A stretch of 64,000 nucleotides of DNA, from positions 8,453,519 to 8,517,518 of the forward strand of contig NZ_KB911581.1 in assembly GCF_000383595.1 (NCBI RefSeq), in the 5' to 3' direction. The notes below the pieces were generated by a model that worked only from the letters and a program-made list of their open reading frames with translations, had not been told where the DNA came from and did not search any database. The position numbers and the translations under genes were made by a program. Every line of letters begins with the position of its first letter. Within the stretch, counting starts at the first letter, position 1. Source of the stretch: Streptomyces bottropensis ATCC 25435 (lineage in GTDB: Bacteria > Actinomycetota > Actinomycetes > Streptomycetales > Streptomycetaceae). Shown here one piece after another: positions 53,549 to 61,327 of this stretch.

Positions 53549-54937
53549 GTGTCGTCCCAGGACGAGGTGGAGGAGTTCGCGGCGCTGCTACGGCGCCTGA
53601 AGGCCCGTACGGACCGCAGCTACGCGGCGCTCGCGCGCCACCTGAACATGAACGCCTCGACGCTGCACCGGTACTGCTCGGGCGAGGCCGTGCCGCACGG
53701 CTTCGCGACCGTGGAACGTATCGCCGCGCTGTGCGAGGCCACCCGGGCCGAACGGGTCGAGCTGCACCGGCGGTGGGTCCTGGCCGTGGCGGCCCGACAG
53801 CGGTCCCGGACGACGCCCGCCCCGGCCGCACCGGCCGCCGCCGAGCCCGCCGCGGCTCCAGCCGAAGCGGGAGCCCGAGCCGAAGTCGAAGCCGAAGCCG
53901 AAGCCGAAGCCGAAGTCGAAGTCGAAGTCGTTGAGATCGTGTCCGGGGGCGGGGGCGGGGCACCCCCGGCCCCCGTCTCCACGACGACCGCCGGCACCCC
54001 GCCCGTGGCAGCCACGGCATCGGGCCGCGTACCGCGACAGCCCTGGTACAGGCACCGCATCGCGCTCGCCGCCGCTGTCGTGGCCGCGCTGACAGCCGCC
54101 CTGGCCGGCCTGTCCGCCCTGACGTCCGCCACGACGACCGCGAAGACGGCGGGCACCCGGCACGGCTCCCCCACACCGTCCGCGCCCGCCTCCCCCGCAC
54201 GCGGCCTGCCGTCCCACACCCCCGCACCGAAGGCGTCCACCGCGGCCGACCGCTCGCCGACCCCGTCCACGAGCCCACCCGTGAGCCCCTCCGCGGACTC
54301 CCCCGCCAAGAAGGCCGTCTCCGCCGCCCCGCCCCTCACCTGGACCGTGAACTCACAGCTCTGGGCGACCGGTTGCGACCACGACTACGTCATCGACAAG
54401 GCACCCCGCCAGGTGCCCCCGCCCCCGCTGCCGCAGGACGCCGCCCCATGGGCGCGTTCGCAGGGCGCGGTGCACGGCGGCCAGACACTCGTGGACATCG
54501 CCGTGCAGGGGCGGACGGACACCGCCGTCGTCCTGGAGGCCCTGCGCGTCCGCGTCGTGGGCCGGGCGGCCCCGATGAAGGGCACCGTCTACTTCACGGG
54601 CCAGGGCTGCGGCGGCGACCTGGACCCCCGCTCGTTCGCGGTGGACCTGGACATGGACCGCCCGGTCGCCCGCCCGGCCCAGGGCCCCGAGGGCGGAGCG
54701 GGCACCCCGGCCACCCGCATGCCCTACCAGGTGTCCGCGAAGGCTCCCGAGGTCCTGATGATCGACGCCCGCACCGTCGACTGCGACTGCCGCTGGTACC
54801 TGGAACTCGACTGGTCCTCCGAGGGCCGCACAGGCACCGCACGCATCGACGACCACGGCACCCCGTTCCGCACCACCGGCATCGAGGGCCTGCCCCAGTA
54901 CTGGTACGCGAACAACGGCTGGACCCCCACGACCTGA
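53549..54937 (+). CDS. Membrane-tethered XRE regulator with external C-terminal domain
   Basis: A 462-residue protein. GTG 53549 has AGGAGG five bases upstream. The cytoplasmic helix-turn-helix is at about 5-75 (SYAALARHLNMNASTLHRYC). A hexanucleotide-encoded Ala/Val-Glu run (about residues 110-130) precedes a transmembrane helix near 175-200 (LAAAVVAALTAALAGLSALT) and a Pro/Ser/Thr stalk. The outer domain (about 270-460) is beta-rich with cysteines (CDHDYVIDK, GQGCGG, DCDC). Such proteins sense outside signals and act on DNA directly. Confidence 0.88.
   Translation: MSSQDEVEEFAALLRRLKARTDRSYAALARHLNMNASTLHRYCSGEAVPHGFATVERIAALCEATRAERVELHRRWVLAVAARQRSRTTPAPAAPAAAEPAAAPAEAGARAEVEAEAEAEAEVEVEVVEIVSGGGGGAPPAPVSTTTAGTPPVAATASGRVPRQPWYRHRIALAAAVVAALTAALAGLSALTSATTTAKTAGTRHGSPTPSAPASPARGLPSHTPAPKASTAADRSPTPSTSPPVSPSADSPAKKAVSAAPPLTWTVNSQLWATGCDHDYVIDKAPRQVPPPPLPQDAAPWARSQGAVHGGQTLVDIAVQGRTDTAVVLEALRVRVVGRAAPMKGTVYFTGQGCGGDLDPRSFAVDLDMDRPVARPAQGPEGGAGTPATRMPYQVSAKAPEVLMIDARTVDCDCRWYLELDWSSEGRTGTARIDDHGTPFRTTGIEGLPQYWYANNGWTPTT
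53875..53934 (+). repeat. Hexanucleotide tandem repeat (GCCGAA/GTCGAA)
   Basis: About nine in-frame copies of GCCGAA or GTCGAA encode the Ala/Val-Glu run of the XRE regulator. Expansion or loss would change length without frameshift. Confidence 0.85.
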
Positions 54938-54950
54938 ACCACAACAAAAA

Positions 54951-54979
54951 CCCCAGGTAGGACGAAATCCGACCTGGGG
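54951..54979 (-). terminator. tRNA terminator hairpin with T-run
   Basis: CCCCAGGT and ACCTGGGG pair; on the minus strand the stem is followed by a T5 run, as in an intrinsic terminator of the adjoining tRNA. The XRE gene could use it from the other side. Confidence 0.8.
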
Positions 54980-54988
54980 CATCAAGAG

Positions 54989-55030
54989 AGCCCCCTGTCG
55001 GATTCGAACCGACGACCTACGCATTACAAG
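54989..55030 (-). tRNA. 3' half of tRNA-Thr(TGT), attachment-site remnant
   Basis: Read on the minus strand, TTGTAATGCGTAGGTCGTCG leads into GGTTCGAATCC (T-loop) and AGGGGGCT (acceptor). The anticodon loop CTTGTAA gives TGT. The part before it does not fold as a tRNA 5' half: the anticodon-stem partner, D-arm and GCCCCCT are absent. So only the 3' half remains, typical of an att site duplicated by tyrosine integrases. Confidence 0.82.
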
Positions 55031-55115
55031 GGCTGGTGGGGTTGTGATGGCGGGTGTCGCTTGATCGCACCAAATCCCGTTTTCCCTGATCAGCGGCTTG
55101 CAAGCAGCTCCGCGC

Positions 55116-55784
55116 CTACCGCTGCATCCATATGTTGCCGCGCCGTCCGCTCACGCATTGCTCACGCATCACCTGCCCAACGCCTGCGGCGCGGGGACGG
55201 CGGACACTGATCCGCACCGACTCCGCCGGCGGTTCATAGTCCTCGAAGGACACAAACCGCAACGGCTCGTCCTCCGGATCCTGCTCCATCTCGGCGTTCA
55301 CGTGGACCCGGCGGGGGCCGGCCGGTGTCATCACCGCCTTGTCGACGTACCGGAATGGCGCGCGCTTCAGCAGCCCCGCATCCAGTGACCACGCCACCCA
55401 CTTGTCCAGCGCCGCCACCGACCGGTTCCACGTCCCCACCGAGACAGCACCCGGCCCGCCACACCACAACCGCACCCGTTTATAAGCCCGCAGATCGTCG
55501 CCGTCGCACACCCAAATCGGCTTGCCGTGCCGCGAGGTCTCCAGGAACCGGACGCAAAGCATCACGTCCCGGGCGTATCCCAGAACGCTGTTCTCGGCAC
55601 GCACACCCCAACTCGGCAGCTCACGCAGAAAGCGGTTCAGTTGCAGGTCGTACGACCCGTCCCCTGCCAAAATGAACGGCTGACCCTCGCGGACACCTAC
55701 ACGGCCCAGCACAGCCACCGGGCCAGCAGGACCCAGACAGCTCTCCGAACGGGCCTGGCTCGTCGTACACAGATCCGCGATCAC
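55116..55784 (-). pseudogene. Truncated tyrosine integrase (N-terminal domain only)
   Basis: A 222-residue product with a core-binding region: SYDLQLNRFLRELPSWGVRA, VLGYARDVMLCVRFLETSRH and VSVGTWNRSVAALDKWVAWS. Tyrosine recombinases continue with a catalytic domain (RHRY residues), which is absent. The match to typical long streptomycete integrases ends near FVSFEDY (residue 180) and then becomes an unrelated Arg-rich tail. The stop is 86 bp from the tRNA half-site, as expected of an integrase at its att site. It is likely inactive. Confidence 0.85.
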
Positions 55785-56142
55785 GGCACCACCCTCATCC
55801 CGCTTCGATCACCTCGTTGACGTCGAATCCGTCCACCATCCTGAAGCCGAGGCACGGGCGCCTTCTCTCCTCTCAGGAACCACTCACGCCGGTGATCTGC
55901 CGACGGACCGGACGCTGTTGATGAGACACATGTAGTAGCTCACATAAACGGCGAGGCGGTGGTGTGTGAGAGCGGCCAACCAGCCCACTAAAAAGGGGCA
56001 AACATTGCTAAATCATGTTTCTGACGGTCATTCATAACTGGAGCATGATCTTCCATGCCGAGAGATGATGTTGTAAAGATATAGTCAAACGTATGTACCC
56101 GGCCGGGGGTGGAATCGGCCGGAGCTGAGGAGGGGTAGACGC
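55785..56142. other. AT-rich spacer in front of the matrixin-like gene
   Basis: About 360 bp with low GC for this genome, particularly 55910-56090. No gene was seen. It probably holds the promoter for the protease gene. Confidence 0.5.
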
Positions 56143-56808
56143 GTGCAGGTACTTTTCCAGCGGAGCGCGAGAAAAATCTTCACTGTCATGATCATGGCTG
56201 GCGCCCTGTTTGTCGGCTCTGTGCTGACCGCCCAGGCGGCGAGCTTCGACAACATGTACAAGACCGACAACACGTGGTGGGACTGTGAGGACGACAGCTA
56301 TTTCTGTCGGACCGACAACGGCTACCTGACTTTCGGCATCGAGGCGGGCATGACCACCGCCGGCGACAACGATGTGCGCGAAGTGCTACGGGACGAGTAC
56401 GGGCCCACCGATCTCGAACGGCACGAGCACACGGGCAGTGAAATCCAGTACGACGGCTCGTCCGAGACGGACATCATCTTCGACTGGAACGACCCGCCTC
56501 TTCCCGGCGGTGTCTACGGCCAGACCTGGTGCAATGACGCCGCGAGCGAGTACGAGTGCGACCAGCACTACATCAGCTTCGACAACATGGGTGACGGGTC
56601 GGCGAACCCCTGGAAGGCCGTTGTCTGCCACGAAACCGGGCATGCCGTCGGCCTCACCCACGGGGGCGAGGCCTCACCCGCGCAAGACTATTGGGACAGC
56701 GACCTGGGCTGCATGCGCACGGGTGGCACCGTTGAGCAGTTGATTTCCCGGACGAATCTCGGGTCGCACAACGTCGGCCAGATCAACGATGTCTACGTCA
56801 AGCCGTGA
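56143..56808 (+). CDS. Secreted matrixin-like zinc metalloprotease
   Basis: A 221-residue secreted protein. The signal KIFTVMIMAGALFVGSVLTA cleaves near AQAA (residue 28). The zinc motif HETGHAVGLTHG is HExxHxxGxxH, and LGCMRTG further on fits a Met-turn. Six or more cysteines (WWDCEDDSYFCRTDN, TWCNDAASEYECDQ) suggest disulfides. GTG 56143 has GAGGAGGGG upstream. It resembles the small snapalysin/matrixin proteases of actinomycetes. Confidence 0.88.
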   Translation: MQVLFQRSARKIFTVMIMAGALFVGSVLTAQAASFDNMYKTDNTWWDCEDDSYFCRTDNGYLTFGIEAGMTTAGDNDVREVLRDEYGPTDLERHEHTGSEIQYDGSSETDIIFDWNDPPLPGGVYGQTWCNDAASEYECDQHYISFDNMGDGSANPWKAVVCHETGHAVGLTHGGEASPAQDYWDSDLGCMRTGGTVEQLISRTNLGSHNVGQINDVYVKP

Positions 56809-56892
56809 CCGGCCCTGCTGCGGGAGCCGATTCTGCCGGGCGGGCCGTCGAGGCGTCGGGCTGTACCAGACCACGTGAAGGGAAGCCGTTTC

Positions 56893-57615
56893 GTGTTTCG
56901 TGTGAAGAGTGACCAGCCTGCTGCGGGCCGGCGGTGGCTGCCCGCGACCCGGCGCGGGCGTTTGACTGCTCTTGCTGTCGCGGTGGCTGCCGTGGCGGGT
57001 GGGACTTTCGCCGGTGTTGCCACCGCCAATGGCGGTGACGAGGGGCCGCTGGCAGTCACGGCCCACATGATGGAGGGGTTCCCGACCCTGACCGCGTCCG
57101 ACTGGGTCACGCACGGCGACCACGCCGTCGTGATCGAGATGGTACCCGGCAGTGAACGCAAGGGTGCCGTGCCGGAGGACAAGAAGGACAACGGCGAGGG
57201 GCACATCCCGCGCACCGCGACGATGAAGGTCGATCAGGTGCTGTGGTCCAAGCCCGGTGCCGAGGCCGCGCCGCAGACCTACCCGGTCGAGCTCCCGGGC
57301 TGGTGGTGGGAGGGCGACAGCGAGCGGGAGTTCGCCTGGAAGGGCGAGCCCCGCTACGAGGAGGGCCACAAGTACATCGCCCTGCTGGTGAAGGGCGATG
57401 ACGGCAAGTGGAACGCGACCCTGCACGCGATGCCCTACGACGACGGGAAGGTCGGCACCGGCGAAAGCGACGGGAAGACCACCACCGGCGAAACCGCCGC
57501 GATGAGCAGATCCGTCCACAGCGCCGATGAACCTCAGGGTCTGGAGGAGGAAGCCCACGGCAAGAGCGCGGCCGTGGTGAAGCAGCTCCTGGAAGCGGCC
57601 CAGCCGGCGAAGTAG
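56893..57615 (+). CDS. Secreted hypothetical protein, copy A
   Basis: About 240 residues. A signal segment (RLTALAVAVAAVAGGTFAGV) precedes a domain with DWVTHGDHAVVIEMVPGSER, DQVLWSKPGAEAAPQTYPVE and WWWEGDSEREFAWKGEPRYE. No family is recognised. It shares near-identical DNA with copy B at 59982, and carries an additional ~25-residue segment (KTTTGETAAMSRSVHSADE region). Start GTG 56893 follows AAGGGAAG by seven bases; GTG 56875 is also in frame. Confidence 0.78.
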   Translation: MFRVKSDQPAAGRRWLPATRRGRLTALAVAVAAVAGGTFAGVATANGGDEGPLAVTAHMMEGFPTLTASDWVTHGDHAVVIEMVPGSERKGAVPEDKKDNGEGHIPRTATMKVDQVLWSKPGAEAAPQTYPVELPGWWWEGDSEREFAWKGEPRYEEGHKYIALLVKGDDGKWNATLHAMPYDDGKVGTGESDGKTTTGETAAMSRSVHSADEPQGLEEEAHGKSAAVVKQLLEAAQPAK

Positions 57616-57764
57616 CCGCACACACCGATATCGGCCCTGCGGCGGGGAACACTGCGCACCCCGCCGCACCACCCTTGAGGACACCCGAGCAGGCTCCTCA
57701 CCCCGGTCGCGGTCACTCTGCACTACCGTCCAGGCCGCGTACTTCTGGCGAACCTATGGGGGCC

Positions 57765-57794
57765 GCTGGGGTCCCGCTCCGGCGAGACCCCAGC
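57765..57794 (-). terminator. Hairpin after the two-component operon
   Basis: GCTGGGGTC and GACCCCAGC (9-bp perfect arms, 12-base loop) lie about 35 bases beyond the response regulator stop. Confidence 0.6.
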
Positions 57795-57828
57795 CGCAGC
57801 TGGTGGGCCGCCTGCGCCTGCTGGCTGC

Positions 57829-58506
57829 TCAGTCGGGTGGTGCAGCTGGGCCGACGATCCGGTAACCCACGCCGGGCGTGGTGGCGATGACAGGCGGGTC
57901 GCCGAGTTTGCGGCGCAGGCGGCTGATGGTCACCGTGACGGTGTTGGTGAACGGGTCGGCGTGCTCGTCCCAGACCTGTTCGAGGAGGTCCTCCGCGCTG
58001 AGGAAGGCAGGGCTCGCGCTCAGGAGGGCTTCGAGTACCGCGAACTCCTTCACGGAGAGGTCGAGGTGGCAGCCGTCGCGTGCGGCCGTACGGCCCAGCA
58101 AGTCGAGTTCGATGCCCGCCGTGCGCAGGGTGCGGGACCGGGCAGCGGGGCGACGGCGGCCCAGGGCGCGGATGCGCAGGACAAGTTCGGGGAAGTGGAA
58201 GGGTTTGGCAAGGTAGTCGTCGGCGCCCAGGGCCAAGCCGCTGACGCGGTCGCCGGGCGAGTCGGCGGCGGTCAGCATCAGCACCATCACGCGGCTTTCC
58301 CGCTCGATGATCATCTGGCAGAGAGTGTCGCCGTGGATGCCGGGCAGGTCGCGGTCGAGCACGACGACGTCGTATGCATTGGTGTCAAGTTTGGCCGCGG
58401 CGTCGAGCCCGTCGTAGGCCACGTCCACGGCCATGCCCTGGTCGCGCAGTCCCTCGGCGATGACCTCGGCGAGGGGGCGGGCGTCCTCGACCACCAGGAC
58501 TCTCAA
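57829..58506 (-). CDS. OmpR-family response regulator
   Basis: A 225-residue regulator. The receiver has VVEDARPL at the start, the phospho-Asp in VVLDRDLPGIHGD (about residue 51) and the LAKPF lysine near 102. The C-terminal winged helix (DLSVKEFAVLEALLSASPAF, TNTVTVTISRLRRKLG) is of the OmpR type. Its TTG start overlaps the histidine kinase stop (TTGA), so it is translated after the kinase. Confidence 0.94.
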   Translation of the reverse strand: MRVLVVEDARPLAEVIAEGLRDQGMAVDVAYDGLDAAAKLDTNAYDVVVLDRDLPGIHGDTLCQMIIERESRVMVLMLTAADSPGDRVSGLALGADDYLAKPFHFPELVLRIRALGRRRPAARSRTLRTAGIELDLLGRTAARDGCHLDLSVKEFAVLEALLSASPAFLSAEDLLEQVWDEHADPFTNTVTVTISRLRRKLGDPPVIATTPGVGYRIVGPAAPPD

Positions 58507-59753
58507 CGGGCCACGTCTCTTTCTGCGTTGGGGGCCTTTGCCGTCCTGTCGTCCGTGCGGGGGAGGGTGACGGTGACGCGCAGGCCGCCGTCGGGACGGG
58601 CGTGCAAGTCCAGGGTGCCGTGATGGGCCGCGGTGATGGCCGCGACGATGGACAGGCCGAGGCCGCTGCCCCGGCCGGTGCTGGTCCGGTCTGCGCCGAG
58701 GCGGCGGAAGGGCTGCGCGAGGTCCGCCACCCGCTGCTGGTCCAGGACCGGACCGCTGGACTCGACGACGAGGGACACTGCGCTCCCGCCGTCCTCTTCA
58801 CCTTCTTCGGCCCGTACCGCAGCTCCGATCCAGCCCCCTGAGTCGTTGTGCGCGATCGCGTTGTCGATCACGTTGTCGGCCGCGCGGCGCAGCAGTGTCC
58901 GGCTCCCCCACACCCACGCGGAGCCGTCGATTCGGGTTTCGCGCACGGCAAGGCCCTTGGCCGCGATGTCCCCTGCTCGCCTGGCCAGGGCGTCCTGTGT
59001 GAGCCGACCGAGGGCGAGCCGCCCCGAGTCGGTGAACTCGCCGTGCTGGGCGCGCGCCAGGACGAGGAGGCTCTCCAACAGCAGGTCCACCTGGTCGAGT
59101 TCAGCACGCATCCGGGCGGCCAGCGTGGCCATGGTCCCAGGCACGGGGCCCGGCTTGGCAAGGGCCACGTCCAGGGAGGCCCGCATCGTGGTGAGCGGAG
59201 TGCGCAGTTCGTGGGACGCGTTGGCGACGAAGAGACGCTGTGCCTCGAAGGAGCGCTCCAGGCGGCCGAGGAGGTCGTCGATGGTGTCGGCGAGATCCTT
59301 CACCTCGTCGACAGGGCCGCCGATCGCCAGGCGTTCGTGCAGGCTGTCAGCGGTGATCCGGCGAGTGGCCGCTGTCATCACGCGCAGCGGGCGCAGTACC
59401 CGGCCTGCGAGGAACCAGCCGAGACCGACCGAGACCACCGTCATGACGCCAAGCGCGATGGCGGACCCGATCAGGATCTCCTTGGTCTGGATGTCATGTG
59501 CCTGAGCCAGTTGCTGCTCCAGCTCGTCGATGCGGGCCTGGGCACTTGACGCCCTGTCAGGCCAAATCGTGCCGCCGTCGGGTGCAGCGGGGCTGGAGAG
59601 CGATCCGCCCACGGCCGCGATGACGAGCAGTGCCGTTCCGGAGAGCAGGAACAGCGTGACGTACAAGGCGGTGAAGCGTGCACGGGCGGTGCCACGGCGC
59701 AGGCCGAGCCTGGCGGTCAAGCTCGCCAACCGTCGGGGTGGTCCCCACTTCAT
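58503..59753 (-). CDS. Sensor histidine kinase
   Basis: A 416-residue two-TM kinase. Transmembrane helices lie at about 28-50 and 92-115 with an outer loop of about 40 residues, then HAMP, the phospho-His in VANASHELRTPLTTMRASLD (about residue 175), and ATPase motifs DNVIDNAIAHNDSGG and GRGSGLGLSIVAAITAAHHG. Kinase precedes regulator in the operon, which is less common. The two are bracketed by the duplicated secreted genes A and B. Confidence 0.93.
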   Translation of the reverse strand: MKWGPPRRLASLTARLGLRRGTARARFTALYVTLFLLSGTALLVIAAVGGSLSSPAAPDGGTIWPDRASSAQARIDELEQQLAQAHDIQTKEILIGSAIALGVMTVVSVGLGWFLAGRVLRPLRVMTAATRRITADSLHERLAIGGPVDEVKDLADTIDDLLGRLERSFEAQRLFVANASHELRTPLTTMRASLDVALAKPGPVPGTMATLAARMRAELDQVDLLLESLLVLARAQHGEFTDSGRLALGRLTQDALARRAGDIAAKGLAVRETRIDGSAWVWGSRTLLRRAADNVIDNAIAHNDSGGWIGAAVRAEEGEEDGGSAVSLVVESSGPVLDQQRVADLAQPFRRLGADRTSTGRGSGLGLSIVAAITAAHHGTLDLHARPDGGLRVTVTLPRTDDRTAKAPNAERDVAR

Positions 59754-59981
59754 ATGTCTGCTCCCTTCCTGCGGTCTGAACCAGGGACGTCCCGGCCAAG
59801 GCCCTGTGACCAGGCTAAGCGGCGGCGCCTAACAGTGAAATGACAGCGCCCGTTCGGCCTCTGTAACCCATGCCGTCGCAGGATGGGGCCCAAGAGCGAT
59901 GAGGGCTGTCGACGACGGCAGCTACGAGAGCGGCCGTCGAGGCGTCGGGCTGTACCAGACCATATGAGGGGAAGCCGTTTC

Positions 59982-60647
59982 GTGTTTCGTGTGAAGAGTG
60001 ACCAGCCTGCTGCGGGCCGGCGGTGGCTGCCCGCGACCCGGCGCGGGCGTTTGACTGCTCTTGCTGTCGCGGTGGCTGCCGTGGCGGGTGGGACTTTCGC
60101 CGGTGTTGCCACCGCCAATGGCGGTGACGAGGGGCCGCTGGCAGTCACGGCCCACATGATGGAGGGGTTCCCGACCCTGACCGCGTCCGACTGGGTCACG
60201 CACGGCGACCACGCCGTCGTGATCGAGATGGTGCCCGGCAGTGAACGCAAGGGTGCCGTGCCGGAGGACGAGAAGGACAACGGCGAGGGGCACATCCCGC
60301 GCACCGCGACGATGAAGGTCGATCAGGTGCTGTGGTCCAAGCCCGGTGCCGAGGCCGCGCCGCAGACCTACCCGGTCGAGCTCCCGGGCTGGTGGTGGGA
60401 GGGCGGCAGCGAGCGGGAGTTCGCCTGGCAGGGCGAGCCCCGCTACGAGGAGGGCCACAAGTACATCGCCCTGCTGGTGAAGGGCGATGACGGCAAGTGG
60501 GGCGCCACCTCGCACGCGATGCCCTACGACAACGGGAAGGTCGGCACCGGCGAAACCGCCGGTGAACTTCAGGGCCTGGAGAAGGAAGCCCACGGCAAGA
60601 ACGCAGCCGCGGTGAAGCAGCTCCTGGAAGCGGCCCAGCCGAAGTAG
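59982..60647 (+). CDS. Secreted hypothetical protein, copy B
   Basis: About 221 residues; nearly identical to copy A from the signal peptide through VGTGE, differing at few residues (for example DEKDNGEG for DKKDNGEG, FAWQGEP for FAWKGEP, WGATSHAMPYDNG for WNATLHAMPYDDG). It lacks copy A's extra segment near the C-terminus. Start GTG 59982 (AGGGGAAG upstream) or ATG 59964. The downstream DNA is also shared with copy A for at least 50 bases. Confidence 0.78.
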   Translation: MFRVKSDQPAAGRRWLPATRRGRLTALAVAVAAVAGGTFAGVATANGGDEGPLAVTAHMMEGFPTLTASDWVTHGDHAVVIEMVPGSERKGAVPEDEKDNGEGHIPRTATMKVDQVLWSKPGAEAAPQTYPVELPGWWWEGGSEREFAWQGEPRYEEGHKYIALLVKGDDGKWGATSHAMPYDNGKVGTGETAGELQGLEKEAHGKNAAAVKQLLEAAQPK

Positions 60648-61327
60648 CCGCACACACCGATATCGGCCCTGCGGCGGGGAACACTGCGCACCCCGCCGCA
60701 CTGCTCTGAAGTGATCGAGGTTCCTTGCACGCCGCAGTCGCCCAGGGGCAGTCTTGCGGTGGGAGCATTGATGTGCTTCCGATAGGCAGGGGGCCCGGAT
60801 CGACGGCCCGAGATCCAAGGTCGGGCCTTTCGCGGCGATCCGCGGGGGCTCTCGTACGGAAAAGCTGTCGATCCATGAGCTCTCCCGTCGCTATGGGGTC
60901 CATCGGCGGCTGGTCCTTGAGGCTCTGACATCACCATGGCCCACTCCGCGCAAGCCGATGCCGCCGTAGGCGTCGGTACGTGCGGAGCGATGCTGGTGAG
61001 CATCCATGAAGCGGTACCAGGGCCGGCCGTGTTCCGGGCCCGTGTCGCTGCCGCAGAGGAGAGCCGGATGCGTGCAGACGCGCACGTCCGCGCGGTGGTC
61101 GTCCCGCCCCTCAATCTCTCATCTCACGGCATCGACCCGCCCCCCGTGAACTACCGCTGATCAGCCCCGTAGTGCTCCACCGCAGAACGTCACCACCGAC
61201 TCGCACCACTGCTGGCACGAAGCCGAGCGATCGCACTTTCGTAACGCACACAAGGAAGACACTTGTTGATGTTGTAAGAAAAATGTCAAGGTTGGGCGTT
61301 TGTCTCTGCACTCACGCAAGGATCACG
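60648..61327. other. Non-coding/degenerate stretch with IS21 remnant
   Basis: About 680 bp between copy B and the large RHS-like gene. It contains the IstA fragment (60817-60969). The rest shows no convincing coding frame; the last 120 bases are AT-rich and probably hold the next gene's promoter. Confidence 0.5.
60817..60969 (+). pseudogene. IS21-family IstA transposase fragment
   Basis: A 51-codon frame with no start ends at TAG 60967-60969. It reads GPFAAIRGGSRTEKLSIHEL followed by SRRYGVHRRLVLEALTSPW, the N-terminal HTH of IS21 IstA (which typically has VELFxxIRR, LSIRELARRHGVHRRTVREAL). Only the first ~50 residues remain and no istB or terminal repeats were seen. Confidence 0.75.

Noticed and set aside
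54989..55030. Complete tRNA gene
   Set aside because: Only the anticodon loop onwards is present; the 5' acceptor strand, D-arm and 5' half of the anticodon stem do not exist in the adjacent 60 bases.
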